Source of the DNA: an uncultured Gammaproteobacteria bacterium
GTDB lineage: Bacteria; Pseudomonadota; Gammaproteobacteria; GCA-002705445; GCA-002716945
DNA: 5,030 bases
Direction: 5' to 3'
Assembly (NCBI GenBank): GCA_913043035.1
Contig: CAJWMM010000059.1
Span: 1-5,030 of the forward strand
The notes beneath the pieces are model-generated. The model made no database searches, had not been told where the DNA came from, and saw only the letters and a program-made list of their open reading frames with translations. A program made the position numbers and the translations under genes. Each line of letters opens with the position of its first letter. Position 1 is the stretch's first letter. Of the stretch, positions 1-5,030 are shown one piece after another.

Positions 1-626
1 TTTATAATAAAATGTCTGCTATCTAAATTAAAAAGATCGACAGGATTATCAATAAATTCAATATTAAGCAAATTACCATAGTTTTTATCAAAGTAGCTAG
101 TAATAATATTCTTTTCATCCTTAGTACATTTTTTAATAATAATACAGTGCTTATTACCAAGTTCAATTAGATAAAAATCAATGGGTTGTTTGATAGGATC
201 TATAAGCATATTATGTTTCACAAATGAATCTAAATAACGAACATTTTTATCAATTAATTCAAACGAACGTGGTACACCCATTGATGCGGTTATTCCATTT
301 ATGTTATCAATGTAAACAGAATACTTTTTTTTCTCGATACTTACATCAATTTTTGTGTAGCTGTAATTAGTATTCATGTATAGCATGATTGCACGTAAAC
401 CATTTCCGCATTGAAATGCTTTTGAGCCATCGCAATTAAAAATCTGACAGAAAATAGTTTCAGAATTATTCTCAAAATCTATCAGAAGTAATTGATCGAA
501 TTCATTATCTGATTTCTGTATGATTTTATTAATGACATTATCTGATAATTTTAATTTCTCTTTTGCTAAATCAATAAGGATAAAATCATTACCTTGACTA
601 TTCATTTTTGTAAAAGCAATCGACAT
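1..626 (-). CDS. dapF: Diaminopimelate epimerase, C-terminus cut by window edge
   Basis: DapF interconverts LL- and meso-diaminopimelate in the cytoplasm, the step before LysA; meso-DAP also goes into peptidoglycan. Translating the minus strand from the ATG at 626-624 gives 208 residues with no stop before the edge; family members are about 275 residues. Visible landmarks are the N-terminal FTKM..GNDF segment (residues 5-15), N64 in FNCDGS, the first catalytic cysteine C73 in QCGNG, the SMGVPR segment (115-120) and GNKHC (157-161). The ERG motif and the second catalytic cysteine (near 217 in E. coli) lie beyond the edge. The start is 4 bp after the lysA stop, with only a weak GAG at Shine-Dalgarno distance, so it is probably translated from the lysA message. 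Some family positions are unusual: SQGNDF rather than LGNDF, CGNGLRA rather than CGNGARC, and GNKH rather than GNPH. The identification is still secure. Confidence 0.95.
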   Translation of the reverse strand, partial: MSIAFTKMNSQGNDFILIDLAKEKLKLSDNVINKIIQKSDNEFDQLLLIDFENNSETIFCQIFNCDGSKAFQCGNGLRAIMLYMNTNYSYTKIDVSIEKKKYSVYIDNINGITASMGVPRSFELIDKNVRYLDSFVKHNMLIDPIKQPIDFYLIELGNKHCIIIKKCTKDEKNIITSYFDKNYGNLLNIEFIDNPVDLFNLDSRHFII

Positions 627-630
627 ATTT

Positions 631-1878
631 CTACTCAAGATAGTCTTCTTCATCTCCAATGATATCGGAAAAGATTTCTCTTCCACGAATACACGCAACA
701 TTGTTTTTGGAAACTAAGTACTCAGCGACCCTAGGTCTAGAATTATAATTTGATGATAATACGAAACCATATGCTCCTGTGTCCTCTATAACAATTAGAT
801 CGCCTATATTTGCAGATAAACGTCTGTCTTTACCAAAAAAATCGGCTGTCTCGCAGACCGGTCCAACAACATCAAAAGAATCTGTTGGAGCTATATTTTT
901 CACCACTGAAGATATTTTATGAAATGCGTTGTAGAGAGGAGGTCTAATTAGATCGTTCATCCCAGCATCTACAATAATAAAATTTTTACCGTACTTATTA
1001 TTTTTTTTCTCAATAACTTTGGTTACTAAAATACCAGCGTCACCTATAATAGATCTACCTGGTTCAAATATAATTTTAAGATTTGCCTCTTTAAAGACTT
1101 CAACTACAGAACGAACATAATCTCCTCTCTTAACTGGCAATTCATCATTGTAGCTTATCCCCAGGCCACCCCCTAGATCGACATGTGATAAGGAAATATG
1201 TTCTCTTTTTAGTTCATTAATTATTGATAGTACCCTCTTGGCTGAATCAGTGAATGGCTCTAAATCAACTATCTGGGAACCAATGTGATAATCAATACCA
1301 CAAATATTTAGTGATTTGGAATTACTGATCATTTTGAATGTGTTCAAAATATCAGTTTGACTAATACCAAATTTGTTTTCAGAGAGACCTGTCGTTATAT
1401 AAGGGTGAGTTTTAGCATCAATTTCAGGATTAACTCTCAGAGAAATGTTGGCCTTAACGTTTAGCGACGTTGCGATAGTCTCAATCCTGTCGAGCTCTCC
1501 TTGTGACTCAACATTGAAACAGTATATGTTATTCTTAAGAGCAAATTCAATCTCTTCATCTGTTTTGCCAACACCAGAAAAAACAATTTTAGACATATCG
1601 CCTCCAGCTTTAATTACTCTCTGAAGCTCACCACCAGAAACAATATCGAAGCCCAGACCTTTTTTTGCAAACAGAGACAAAATTGACAAATTGGAATTAG
1701 CTTTAACTGAGTAGCATATTAACGAATCTATGTTTTTTAGCTCATTAATATATTCATCCACATTTCTATTAATTATATTTTCTGAATAAAGATAATATGG
1801 TGTTTCTATTGTATGACCTAATTCTTGAATATCAATATTATCGAAAGTTAGGATCTCATTTACATATTTAAGCGTCAT
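631..1878 (-). CDS. lysA: Diaminopimelate decarboxylase
   Basis: LysA is a PLP enzyme that decarboxylates meso-diaminopimelate to L-lysine and CO2, the final step of the DAP pathway. At 415 residues it has normal family length. It shows the fold-type III order: an N-terminal extension, then an alanine-racemase-like barrel with the PLP lysine K59 in YSVKAN, GFDIVSGGEL (76-85), HIGSQ (198-202), the phosphate-binding glycine loop LGGGLG (235-240) and EPGRS (272-276). The C-terminal beta domain carries GPVCETAD (339-346), whose C342 is the residue given to the partner subunit's active site, and the GAYG tyrosine (Y370). The ATG at 1878-1876 lies inside the 3' end of lptM, an 11-bp overlap, and has no recognisable Shine-Dalgarno sequence, so coupling to lptM translation is likely. 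The length and first residues fit this start. dapF follows after 4 bp. Confidence 0.97.
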   Translation of the reverse strand: MTLKYVNEILTFDNIDIQELGHTIETPYYLYSENIINRNVDEYINELKNIDSLICYSVKANSNLSILSLFAKKGLGFDIVSGGELQRVIKAGGDMSKIVFSGVGKTDEEIEFALKNNIYCFNVESQGELDRIETIATSLNVKANISLRVNPEIDAKTHPYITTGLSENKFGISQTDILNTFKMISNSKSLNICGIDYHIGSQIVDLEPFTDSAKRVLSIINELKREHISLSHVDLGGGLGISYNDELPVKRGDYVRSVVEVFKEANLKIIFEPGRSIIGDAGILVTKVIEKKNNKYGKNFIIVDAGMNDLIRPPLYNAFHKISSVVKNIAPTDSFDVVGPVCETADFFGKDRRLSANIGDLIVIEDTGAYGFVLSSNYNSRPRVAEYLVSKNNVACIRGREIFSDIIGDEEDYLE

Positions 1879-2050
1879 TTTTAAAGTTAATCAAAAGTGA
1901 ATTTACAAGATTTTTTTTATAAAGCGCATCTGGCACTATAAGTGGTCCTTTGTTGCCGCATGCTGATAAAAAAGTTGAAAAAAACACAACAAGAAAAAAT
2001 AGTGTATGTTTTCTAAAAAAATGAGTGAATATTGCATACATATGATACAT
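1868..2050 (-). CDS. lptM: Small LptM/YifL-type outer-membrane lipoprotein
   Basis: This is a 60-residue lipoprotein precursor. It has a basic N-region (R13, K14), a very hydrophobic core (about 17-28) and a lipobox L28-S29-A30-C31. The sequence after the lipid cysteine, CGNKGPLIVPD, closely matches the CGxKGPL.xP signature of LptM/YifL/LppL lipopeptides. Residue +2 is Gly rather than Asp, so outer-membrane sorting by Lol is expected. In E. coli, LptM binds the LptDE translocon and helps LptD mature oxidatively; that role is transferred here by family. Position directly upstream of lysA-dapF matches other gammaproteobacteria and supports the call. The start is uncertain: M1 (2050) or M4 (2041) both leave a good signal peptide, and neither has a clear Shine-Dalgarno sequence. 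The mature part is short, about 30 residues. The 3' end overlaps lysA by 11 bp. Confidence 0.86.
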   Translation of the reverse strand: MYHMYAIFTHFFRKHTLFFLVVFFSTFLSACGNKGPLIVPDALYKKNLVNSLLINFKNDA

Positions 2051-2080
2051 TATAAGCTTAAAAATTATCGTCTGCTAGCG
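2042..2080. promoter_or_regulatory. Divergent promoter region between lptM and the esterase
   Basis: Only 30 bp separate the preferred starts of the two divergent genes (2050 and 2081), so their promoters must overlap each other or the coding ends. Minus-strand -10-like hexamers for lptM-lysA-dapF are GATAAT (2069-2064) and TATAAT (2054-2049). The second would start transcription at about 2042, beside the alternative lptM start at 2041. A plus-strand TATGAT at 2041-2046 could serve the esterase. None has a convincing -35 at standard spacing, so these are candidates only. Confidence 0.3.
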
Positions 2081-2716
2081 ATGAAACAATTAAATGACAA
2101 AAATGTTATAACAATTGGTGATAGAGATACTGCATCTGCGATGCTTTTTTGGTTCCATGGTTACGGTGCTAATAATTGGTCTTTTGAGCCATCGATGAAA
2201 ATGGTAAACCTACTATTAGACGATAGACTGTACATAGTAATACCAAATGCACCCGAGAAAGACGGAAAAAGATCATGGTATCCGTTACCAAAAATAGAAG
2301 AGGATAAATCTATTAGTGAGGATTATGCTGGGCTGGTAGATGCGCATAAAATGGTGCGCTCACTTATTGAAGAGTATTCTAACAACAAAGAAATAATCGT
2401 AGGTGGCTTCTCACAGGGCGCGGCACTCTCACTAAGCTATCAGTTTGAGGAAAGTTCTAAAATAAAAGGCTGTATAGCTCTGTCAGGGTATATGCCAAAT
2501 GCAGATAATTATAAAGAGAAGACAACTGAAGGTACCAAAATATTCATAGCGCATGGCAAAAATGATAACGTTATTACCTTCGAGAGCTATAAAAAAACTA
2601 TCGATTTTCTTCACTCAAGATGTACTGATATTCATACATGTACTGGCGATTTTGGGCACACAATCACTAAGGAAGTCACAAAGGAAATGACTGATTGGAT
2701 TAGTGAACTAATTTAG
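2081..2716 (+). CDS. Carboxylesterase/phospholipase-family alpha/beta hydrolase
   Basis: This is a 211-residue serine hydrolase of the Abhydrolase_2 family (bacterial carboxylesterase, YpfH and acyl-protein thioesterase relatives, usually about 200-225 residues). Numbered from the ATG at 2081, it has the oxyanion-hole segment WFHGYGA (24-30), PNAP (55-58), the nucleophile elbow GFSQG with S111, the catalytic aspartate D162 in HGKND and the catalytic histidine H193 in FGHTI. No signal peptide or membrane segment is visible, so it is probably cytoplasmic. Members cleave short-chain esters, lysophospholipids or thioesters, and the substrate cannot be read from sequence. The frame is open back to an ATG at 2006. 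That would add 25 residues with no family counterpart and overlap lptM by 45 bp, so 2081 is preferred. No clear Shine-Dalgarno sequence precedes 2081. The gene is divergent from lptM and convergent with the next gene. Confidence 0.87.
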   Translation: MKQLNDKNVITIGDRDTASAMLFWFHGYGANNWSFEPSMKMVNLLLDDRLYIVIPNAPEKDGKRSWYPLPKIEEDKSISEDYAGLVDAHKMVRSLIEEYSNNKEIIVGGFSQGAALSLSYQFEESSKIKGCIALSGYMPNADNYKEKTTEGTKIFIAHGKNDNVITFESYKKTIDFLHSRCTDIHTCTGDFGHTITKEVTKEMTDWISELI

Positions 2717-2737
2717 AGCCCAGATATACCAGGCTCT
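2715..2737. terminator. Weak hairpin between convergent genes
   Basis: AGAGCC (2715-2720) pairs with GGCTCT (2732-2737), giving a 6-bp stem with an 11-base loop. It begins within the esterase stop codon, and the stop of the convergent 120-residue gene is at 2743. Its position suits a shared terminator. However, neither side has a real T-run, so intrinsic termination would be weak. Confidence 0.35.
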
Positions 2738-2742
2738 CAATA

Positions 2743-3105
2743 TTAATTAGGTTCTTTATATCTATTTGCAGCAGCTATAGCTGTTTCACTACCGTATTTT
2801 TCGTTAATTTTTTCTACGGATTCAAAGTGATCTGCTCTTCGATGTGTTAAACACATTCCCTTCTTATCAACACCCCATAAGGCGTAAGCTATAAATGTCT
2901 TTAGGTGATCAGGAGTTTGATCCATGTGAGGAATGCCAAATCTAATCAAAAGATTATTTCGATCTGCGCCGCCATCTTTCTGCTCCTTCATTATACGTTG
3001 AACTTCTTTTTGAAGATCTCTTACATCATCTCCATTCCAAGTCCCTACTACTGTTCCATCTGGTAATATAATATCATCACCTTGTGGCACTGGATGATCT
3101 GCCAT
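2743..3105 (-). CDS. Unrecognised 120-residue soluble protein
   Basis: I do not recognise the family. The protein is 120 residues, strongly charged, without a signal peptide or membrane segment, and has one cysteine (C85, in MCLTHRR). The N-terminal part (6-24) is rich in Pro, Gly and Asp and looks like short beta strands: ILPDGT then VVGTWNG. A charged amphipathic helix follows (about 26-43), then a Gly/Asp/Asn turn (45-51). The C-terminal half has a hydrophobic core (FIAYALWGV, 71-79), a His/Arg patch (H88, R89, R90, H93) and a predicted helical tail. It is a real gene on sequence evidence: a canonical AAGGAG lies 7 bp before the ATG, the protein has an ordinary globular composition, and it fits between its neighbours without overlap. 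It is same-strand with argH and the Rap1a-like gene, 73 bp downstream of the latter, and may have its own promoter. Function unknown. Confidence 0.82.
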   Translation of the reverse strand: MADHPVPQGDDIILPDGTVVGTWNGDDVRDLQKEVQRIMKEQKDGGADRNNLLIRFGIPHMDQTPDHLKTFIAYALWGVDKKGMCLTHRRADHFESVEKINEKYGSETAIAAANRYKEPN

Positions 3106-3112
3106 AACAATT

Positions 3113-3118
3113 CTCCTT
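3113..3118 (-). promoter_or_regulatory. Strong Shine-Dalgarno sequence of the 120-residue gene
   Basis: On the minus strand AAGGAG lies 7 bases before the ATG at 3105-3103. It fixes that start and is the only textbook ribosome-binding site in the window. The other minus-strand genes have weak or no such sites, which suggests higher translation of this small protein. Confidence 0.8.
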
Positions 3119-3135
3119 TTTTTTAATAATTAACA

Positions 3136-3164
3136 ATAATATTATAATGAAAAAAACTCATCAA
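3136..3164 (-). promoter_or_regulatory. Candidate sigma-70 promoter for the 120-residue gene
   Basis: On the minus strand TTGATG (3164-3159) and TATTAT (3141-3136) are separated by 17 bp, matching the -35/-10 consensus at 4 and 5 of 6 positions. Transcription would begin near 3129, leaving a short leader that includes the AAGGAG. An alternative -10, TATAAT (3146-3141), has no -35 at standard spacing. The surrounding gap (3106-3178) is extremely AT-rich, so chance matches are likely. I see no terminator for the upstream genes in it. Confidence 0.4.
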
Positions 3165-3178
3165 TCTATCAATATTTC

Positions 3179-3526
3179 CTACTCACAGGAGAAATTACTT
3201 ATATAAGAGTTTCTAAATGCTAGACCAATAAGCGGCTCATTCTCATATTTTTTATAAAATGAGGCATTCTCAACTATTTCTCTCTTAATAAAATCTTTTA
3301 AAAGTGAGGCAGACACCTCGAAATCGTTTGGCTTACAAAACATTTCCATTTTGTACTCCCTATATGTGAGTTCATTAGCCCAATCCAGACCTGACTCAAG
3401 TCCGTATAAATATGAATCATATTTAGAAGATTCGATGTTAGCCATAAATTCTTTAGTTGTTGGTTGCGAAGAGTACACATTAGTGCATAAAACGAGAGTT
3501 ACTAACAATAAAGACAATGGTCTCAT
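3179..3526 (-). CDS. Exported small protein, Rap1a/Tai-like
   Basis: This is a 115-residue precursor with a signal peptide (R2, hydrophobic 4-14, likely cleavage near 19-20 after VYS/VYSS). C14 is not in a lipobox because a Leu precedes it, so a periplasmic rather than lipidated product is expected. The mature part has the layout I associate with the Rap1a/Tai fold: a helix with YLYGLESGLDWAN (39-51), then MFCKP (62-66), a helical middle resembling the family's xxxxxYLxxxP stretch, a late GLAFRNSY helix (101-108), and a terminal FSC (112-114). C64 and C114 are the only mature cysteines and could form a disulfide. Known Rap1a/Tai members are immunity proteins against type VI secretion amidases. 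Many stand-alone relatives have no known role, and no toxin gene is visible here. Its ATG overlaps the argH stop as ATGA, implying translational coupling. The family call rests on pattern recall; the gene itself is more certain. Confidence 0.68.
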   Translation of the reverse strand: MRPLSLLLVTLVLCTNVYSSQPTTKEFMANIESSKYDSYLYGLESGLDWANELTYREYKMEMFCKPNDFEVSASLLKDFIKREIVENASFYKKYENEPLIGLAFRNSYISNFSCE

Positions 3527-4920
3527 TTCTTATTTTCTGCTGTTTTTTTAAGTGTTGCTAATACAAGTCTAGCGTTCTTCAAAACATTTTTAGGCGAAGT
3601 GGACCCAGCATTTTTTCTTGCATTTACTGAATGCGTTACAGAGATACATTTATAGATATCACTTTCAATTAACTTAGAGAATTTATTAAATTCTACAACT
3701 GTTAGTTGATCCATTGAGACATTATTTTCTTCACAATATTTCACAACACTTCCAACTATATGATGAGAGTCTCTAAAAGCTACACCTTTTGATGACAGAT
3801 ATTCTGCAAGATCCGTAGCTGTAGAAAATGAACTCTCAGCTAGCGAATATGCCCTTTGTTTATTTAGCTTAATTGTTTTCACAAGTTTATTGATAATATC
3901 GATTGACGATATTGTTGTGTCTATTGACTCAAAAATAATATTCTTATCCTCTTGCAGATCACGATTATATGTTAATGGGAGCCCTTTTAATAGTACAAGT
4001 AAACCCATGAGATTGCCGTATACTGAGCCAGATTTTCCTCTGACCAACTCAGGTACATCTGGATTCTTTTTTTGTGGCATTATCGATGAACCTGTACAAA
4101 AACTCTCATCAATCTCTATGAGATTAAACTGTGGATTCATCCATAAAATAAGCTCTTCAGAAATCCTTGATAGATGCATCATTATCATAGTGTTAGAGTA
4201 AGCAAAGTCTATTACATAGTCTCTATCGCTAACAGCATCCATTGAATTTTTCGTGACACTATCAAACCCAAGTTTTTTCGCTACCATCGACCTATCTAAT
4301 TTCAAGGAAGTACCAGATAATGCAGCAGAACCGAGAGGTAAACTATTAATCATTAACCTTACATTCTTGAACCTTTCCTCATCCCTTGAGATCATTTCTT
4401 GCCAGGCAAGTAAATGATGACCAAATGTCACAGGCTGTGCTATTTGCAAGTGTGTATACCCAGGGAAAATATCAGAATGGTATTTCACAGCTAACGTGGC
4501 AATCGTCTTACGAAGTTCTCTTATTTCCAGTACAGTCGCATCAAGTAGTTCTCTCAAATACATTTTAATATCAGTTGCAACCAAATCATTACGCGATCTC
4601 CCAAGATGTATTTTCTTACCTACTTCACCAATAAGATCCACAAGTGCGCTTTCAATATTCATATGAACATCTTCGAGCTCCACAGACCAGGGAAGTTCAC
4701 CATTATTAGCTAGTAACCTCAATTTTTTAAGACCAGATATAATTTTTTTTAGCTCTTTCTGGCTTATGTGGCCACATTTACAAAGCATTTCTGCATGAGC
4801 TTCTGTAACCAAAATATCGGCCTCATAGAGAACGATATCTATGGTTAGGCTTTGACTAAAATCTAATACATCCTCATTAATCTGTTTTTTAAATCTTCCT
4901 GACCATGTTTTGTTCTTCAT
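3523..4920 (-). CDS. argH: Argininosuccinate lyase
   Basis: ArgH splits argininosuccinate into L-arginine and fumarate, the last step of arginine synthesis. It is a cytoplasmic homotetramer of the fumarase/aspartase superfamily. At 465 residues it has the usual length. Landmarks in order are the start MKNKTWSGRF (compare MSNKLWGGRF in relatives), EDVHMNIE (83-90), the substrate loop GRSRNDLVATD (107-117), PGYTHLQIAQPV with T156 and the catalytic-base-region H157, the superfamily signature GSSIMPQKKNPD (277-288) with the catalytic serine in S278/S279, LTYNRDLQEDK (316-326), and a late SVNARKNAGSTS (431-442) corresponding to the family's SVEAR..PGGTS. All key residues seem intact. The start at 4920 has only a weak purine-rich stretch upstream. 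The stop overlaps the ATG of the Rap1a-like gene by 4 bp. It is divergent from hemC. Confidence 0.98.
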   Translation of the reverse strand: MKNKTWSGRFKKQINEDVLDFSQSLTIDIVLYEADILVTEAHAEMLCKCGHISQKELKKIISGLKKLRLLANNGELPWSVELEDVHMNIESALVDLIGEVGKKIHLGRSRNDLVATDIKMYLRELLDATVLEIRELRKTIATLAVKYHSDIFPGYTHLQIAQPVTFGHHLLAWQEMISRDEERFKNVRLMINSLPLGSAALSGTSLKLDRSMVAKKLGFDSVTKNSMDAVSDRDYVIDFAYSNTMIMMHLSRISEELILWMNPQFNLIEIDESFCTGSSIMPQKKNPDVPELVRGKSGSVYGNLMGLLVLLKGLPLTYNRDLQEDKNIIFESIDTTISSIDIINKLVKTIKLNKQRAYSLAESSFSTATDLAEYLSSKGVAFRDSHHIVGSVVKYCEENNVSMDQLTVVEFNKFSKLIESDIYKCISVTHSVNARKNAGSTSPKNVLKNARLVLATLKKTAENKK

Positions 4921-4945
4921 AGCTATTTCTTATCTCAATGATTTA

Positions 4946-4982
4946 TTGTTTAATAACAAGTATACTATACATCAATTCAGGA
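4946..4982. promoter_or_regulatory. argH/hemC divergent region: hemC -10 and Shine-Dalgarno, inverted repeat
   Basis: The 72-bp gap (4921-4992) must hold promoters for both genes. On the plus strand TATACT (4961-4966) is a good -10 for hemC, giving a start near 4973. AGGA (4979-4982) lies 10 bases before the hemC ATG as its ribosome-binding site. No good -35 is seen at 16-18 bp. An inverted repeat, TTGTT (4946-4950) and AACAA (4955-4959) around TAAT, lies just upstream, adjoining the short palindrome GTATAC (4960-4965). It could be an operator or just AT-rich chance. I could not place an argH promoter confidently. Confidence 0.4.
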
Positions 4983-4992
4983 AATAACAAAT

Positions 4993-5030
4993 ATGCAAGA
5001 TACTATCAAGATTGCGACGAGAAAAAGCCC
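4993..5030 (+). CDS. hemC: Hydroxymethylbilane synthase, N-terminus only
   Basis: Only twelve complete codons and the first two bases of the next are present, reading MQDTIKIATRKS followed by a CC codon that must be Pro. This matches the conserved N-terminus of porphobilinogen deaminase (E. coli MLDNVLRIATRQSP), where the IATR.SP strand and loop carry active-site residues. The enzyme polymerises four porphobilinogen molecules into hydroxymethylbilane in haem synthesis. The start is supported by AGGA 10 bases upstream and by the alignment. Divergent argH-hemC pairing is familiar in gammaproteobacteria, which supports the call despite the short fragment. Confidence 0.85.
   Translation, partial: MQDTIKIATRKS

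Noticed and set aside
2006..2080. N-terminal 25-residue extension of the esterase
   Set aside because: It has no family counterpart, no signal-peptide character and no ribosome-binding site, and it overlaps the divergent lptM gene.
2699..2712. ATTAGT-GA-ACTAAT inverted repeat near the end of the esterase
   Set aside because: It is within coding sequence, the 2-base loop is too tight for a stable hairpin, it is AT-rich, and it has no T-run.
3106..3178. Terminator after the Rap1a-like gene
   Set aside because: There are T- and A-runs and an AT palindrome (ATAATATTAT at 3136-3145) but no GC stem, so read-through into the 120-residue gene cannot be excluded.
3298..3480. 60-residue open frame on the minus strand
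   Set aside because: It lies wholly inside the Rap1a-like gene in another frame and has low-complexity, non-family sequence; the signal-peptide frame is the credible one.
3351..3551. 66-residue open frame on the plus strand
   Set aside because: Antisense to the Rap1a-like gene and the argH end, with no ribosome-binding site or recognisable protein features.
3890..4201. 103-residue open frame on the plus strand
   Set aside because: Antisense to the conserved core of argH, including the GSSIMPQKKNPD region; its sequence is explained by the argH codons.
4386..4568. 60-residue open frame on the plus strand
   Set aside because: Antisense inside argH, with no supporting signal.
1..5030. Mobile element, CRISPR, tRNA or defence system
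   Set aside because: No transposase, integrase, spaced repeats, tRNA-like folds or defence protein motifs were seen; the genes are mainly housekeeping.

Overview
The window reads as chromosome from an AT-rich gammaproteobacterium, roughly one third G+C by eye. Two gene neighbourhoods support this placement. One is lptM-lysA-dapF (a small LptM/YifL-type outer-membrane lipoprotein followed by the last two lysine/meso-diaminopimelate genes). The other is argH transcribed divergently from hemC. From memory, both are found not far apart in Pseudomonas-type gammaproteobacteria. The low GC, 4-11 bp gene overlaps and gaps under 80 bp fit a streamlined genome, for example a free-living marine lineage. 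That last point is inference; the sequence alone does not give a genus.

Layout from left to right: (1) 1-2050, minus strand: lptM (upstream), lysA, then dapF, which runs off the left edge. The genes overlap or nearly touch, so this is almost certainly one transcription unit. LptM assists outer-membrane LPS-translocon assembly. DapF and LysA carry out the last two steps from LL-diaminopimelate through meso-diaminopimelate (a peptidoglycan precursor) to L-lysine. (2) 2081-2716, plus strand: a serine carboxylesterase/phospholipase-type alpha/beta hydrolase, divergent from lptM with only 30 bp between start codons. (3) 2743-3105, minus strand: a 120-residue soluble protein that I do not recognise. 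It has the best Shine-Dalgarno sequence in the window and its own candidate promoter. (4) 3179-3526, minus strand: a 115-residue exported protein resembling the Rap1a/Tai fold. Its start codon overlaps the stop of the next gene upstream. (5) 3523-4920, minus strand: argH, argininosuccinate lyase, the last step of arginine synthesis. (6) 4993-5030, plus strand: the first 13 codons of hemC (hydroxymethylbilane synthase, tetrapyrrole synthesis), divergent from argH.

There is no gene-free stretch longer than about 75 bases. I see no tRNA, rRNA, CRISPR array, insertion sequence, integrase or phage gene. Most of the window is conserved housekeeping metabolism. The parts worth a second look are the two small genes between argH and the esterase, and the unusual residues around the active site of DapF. 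I found no convincing new multi-gene system.
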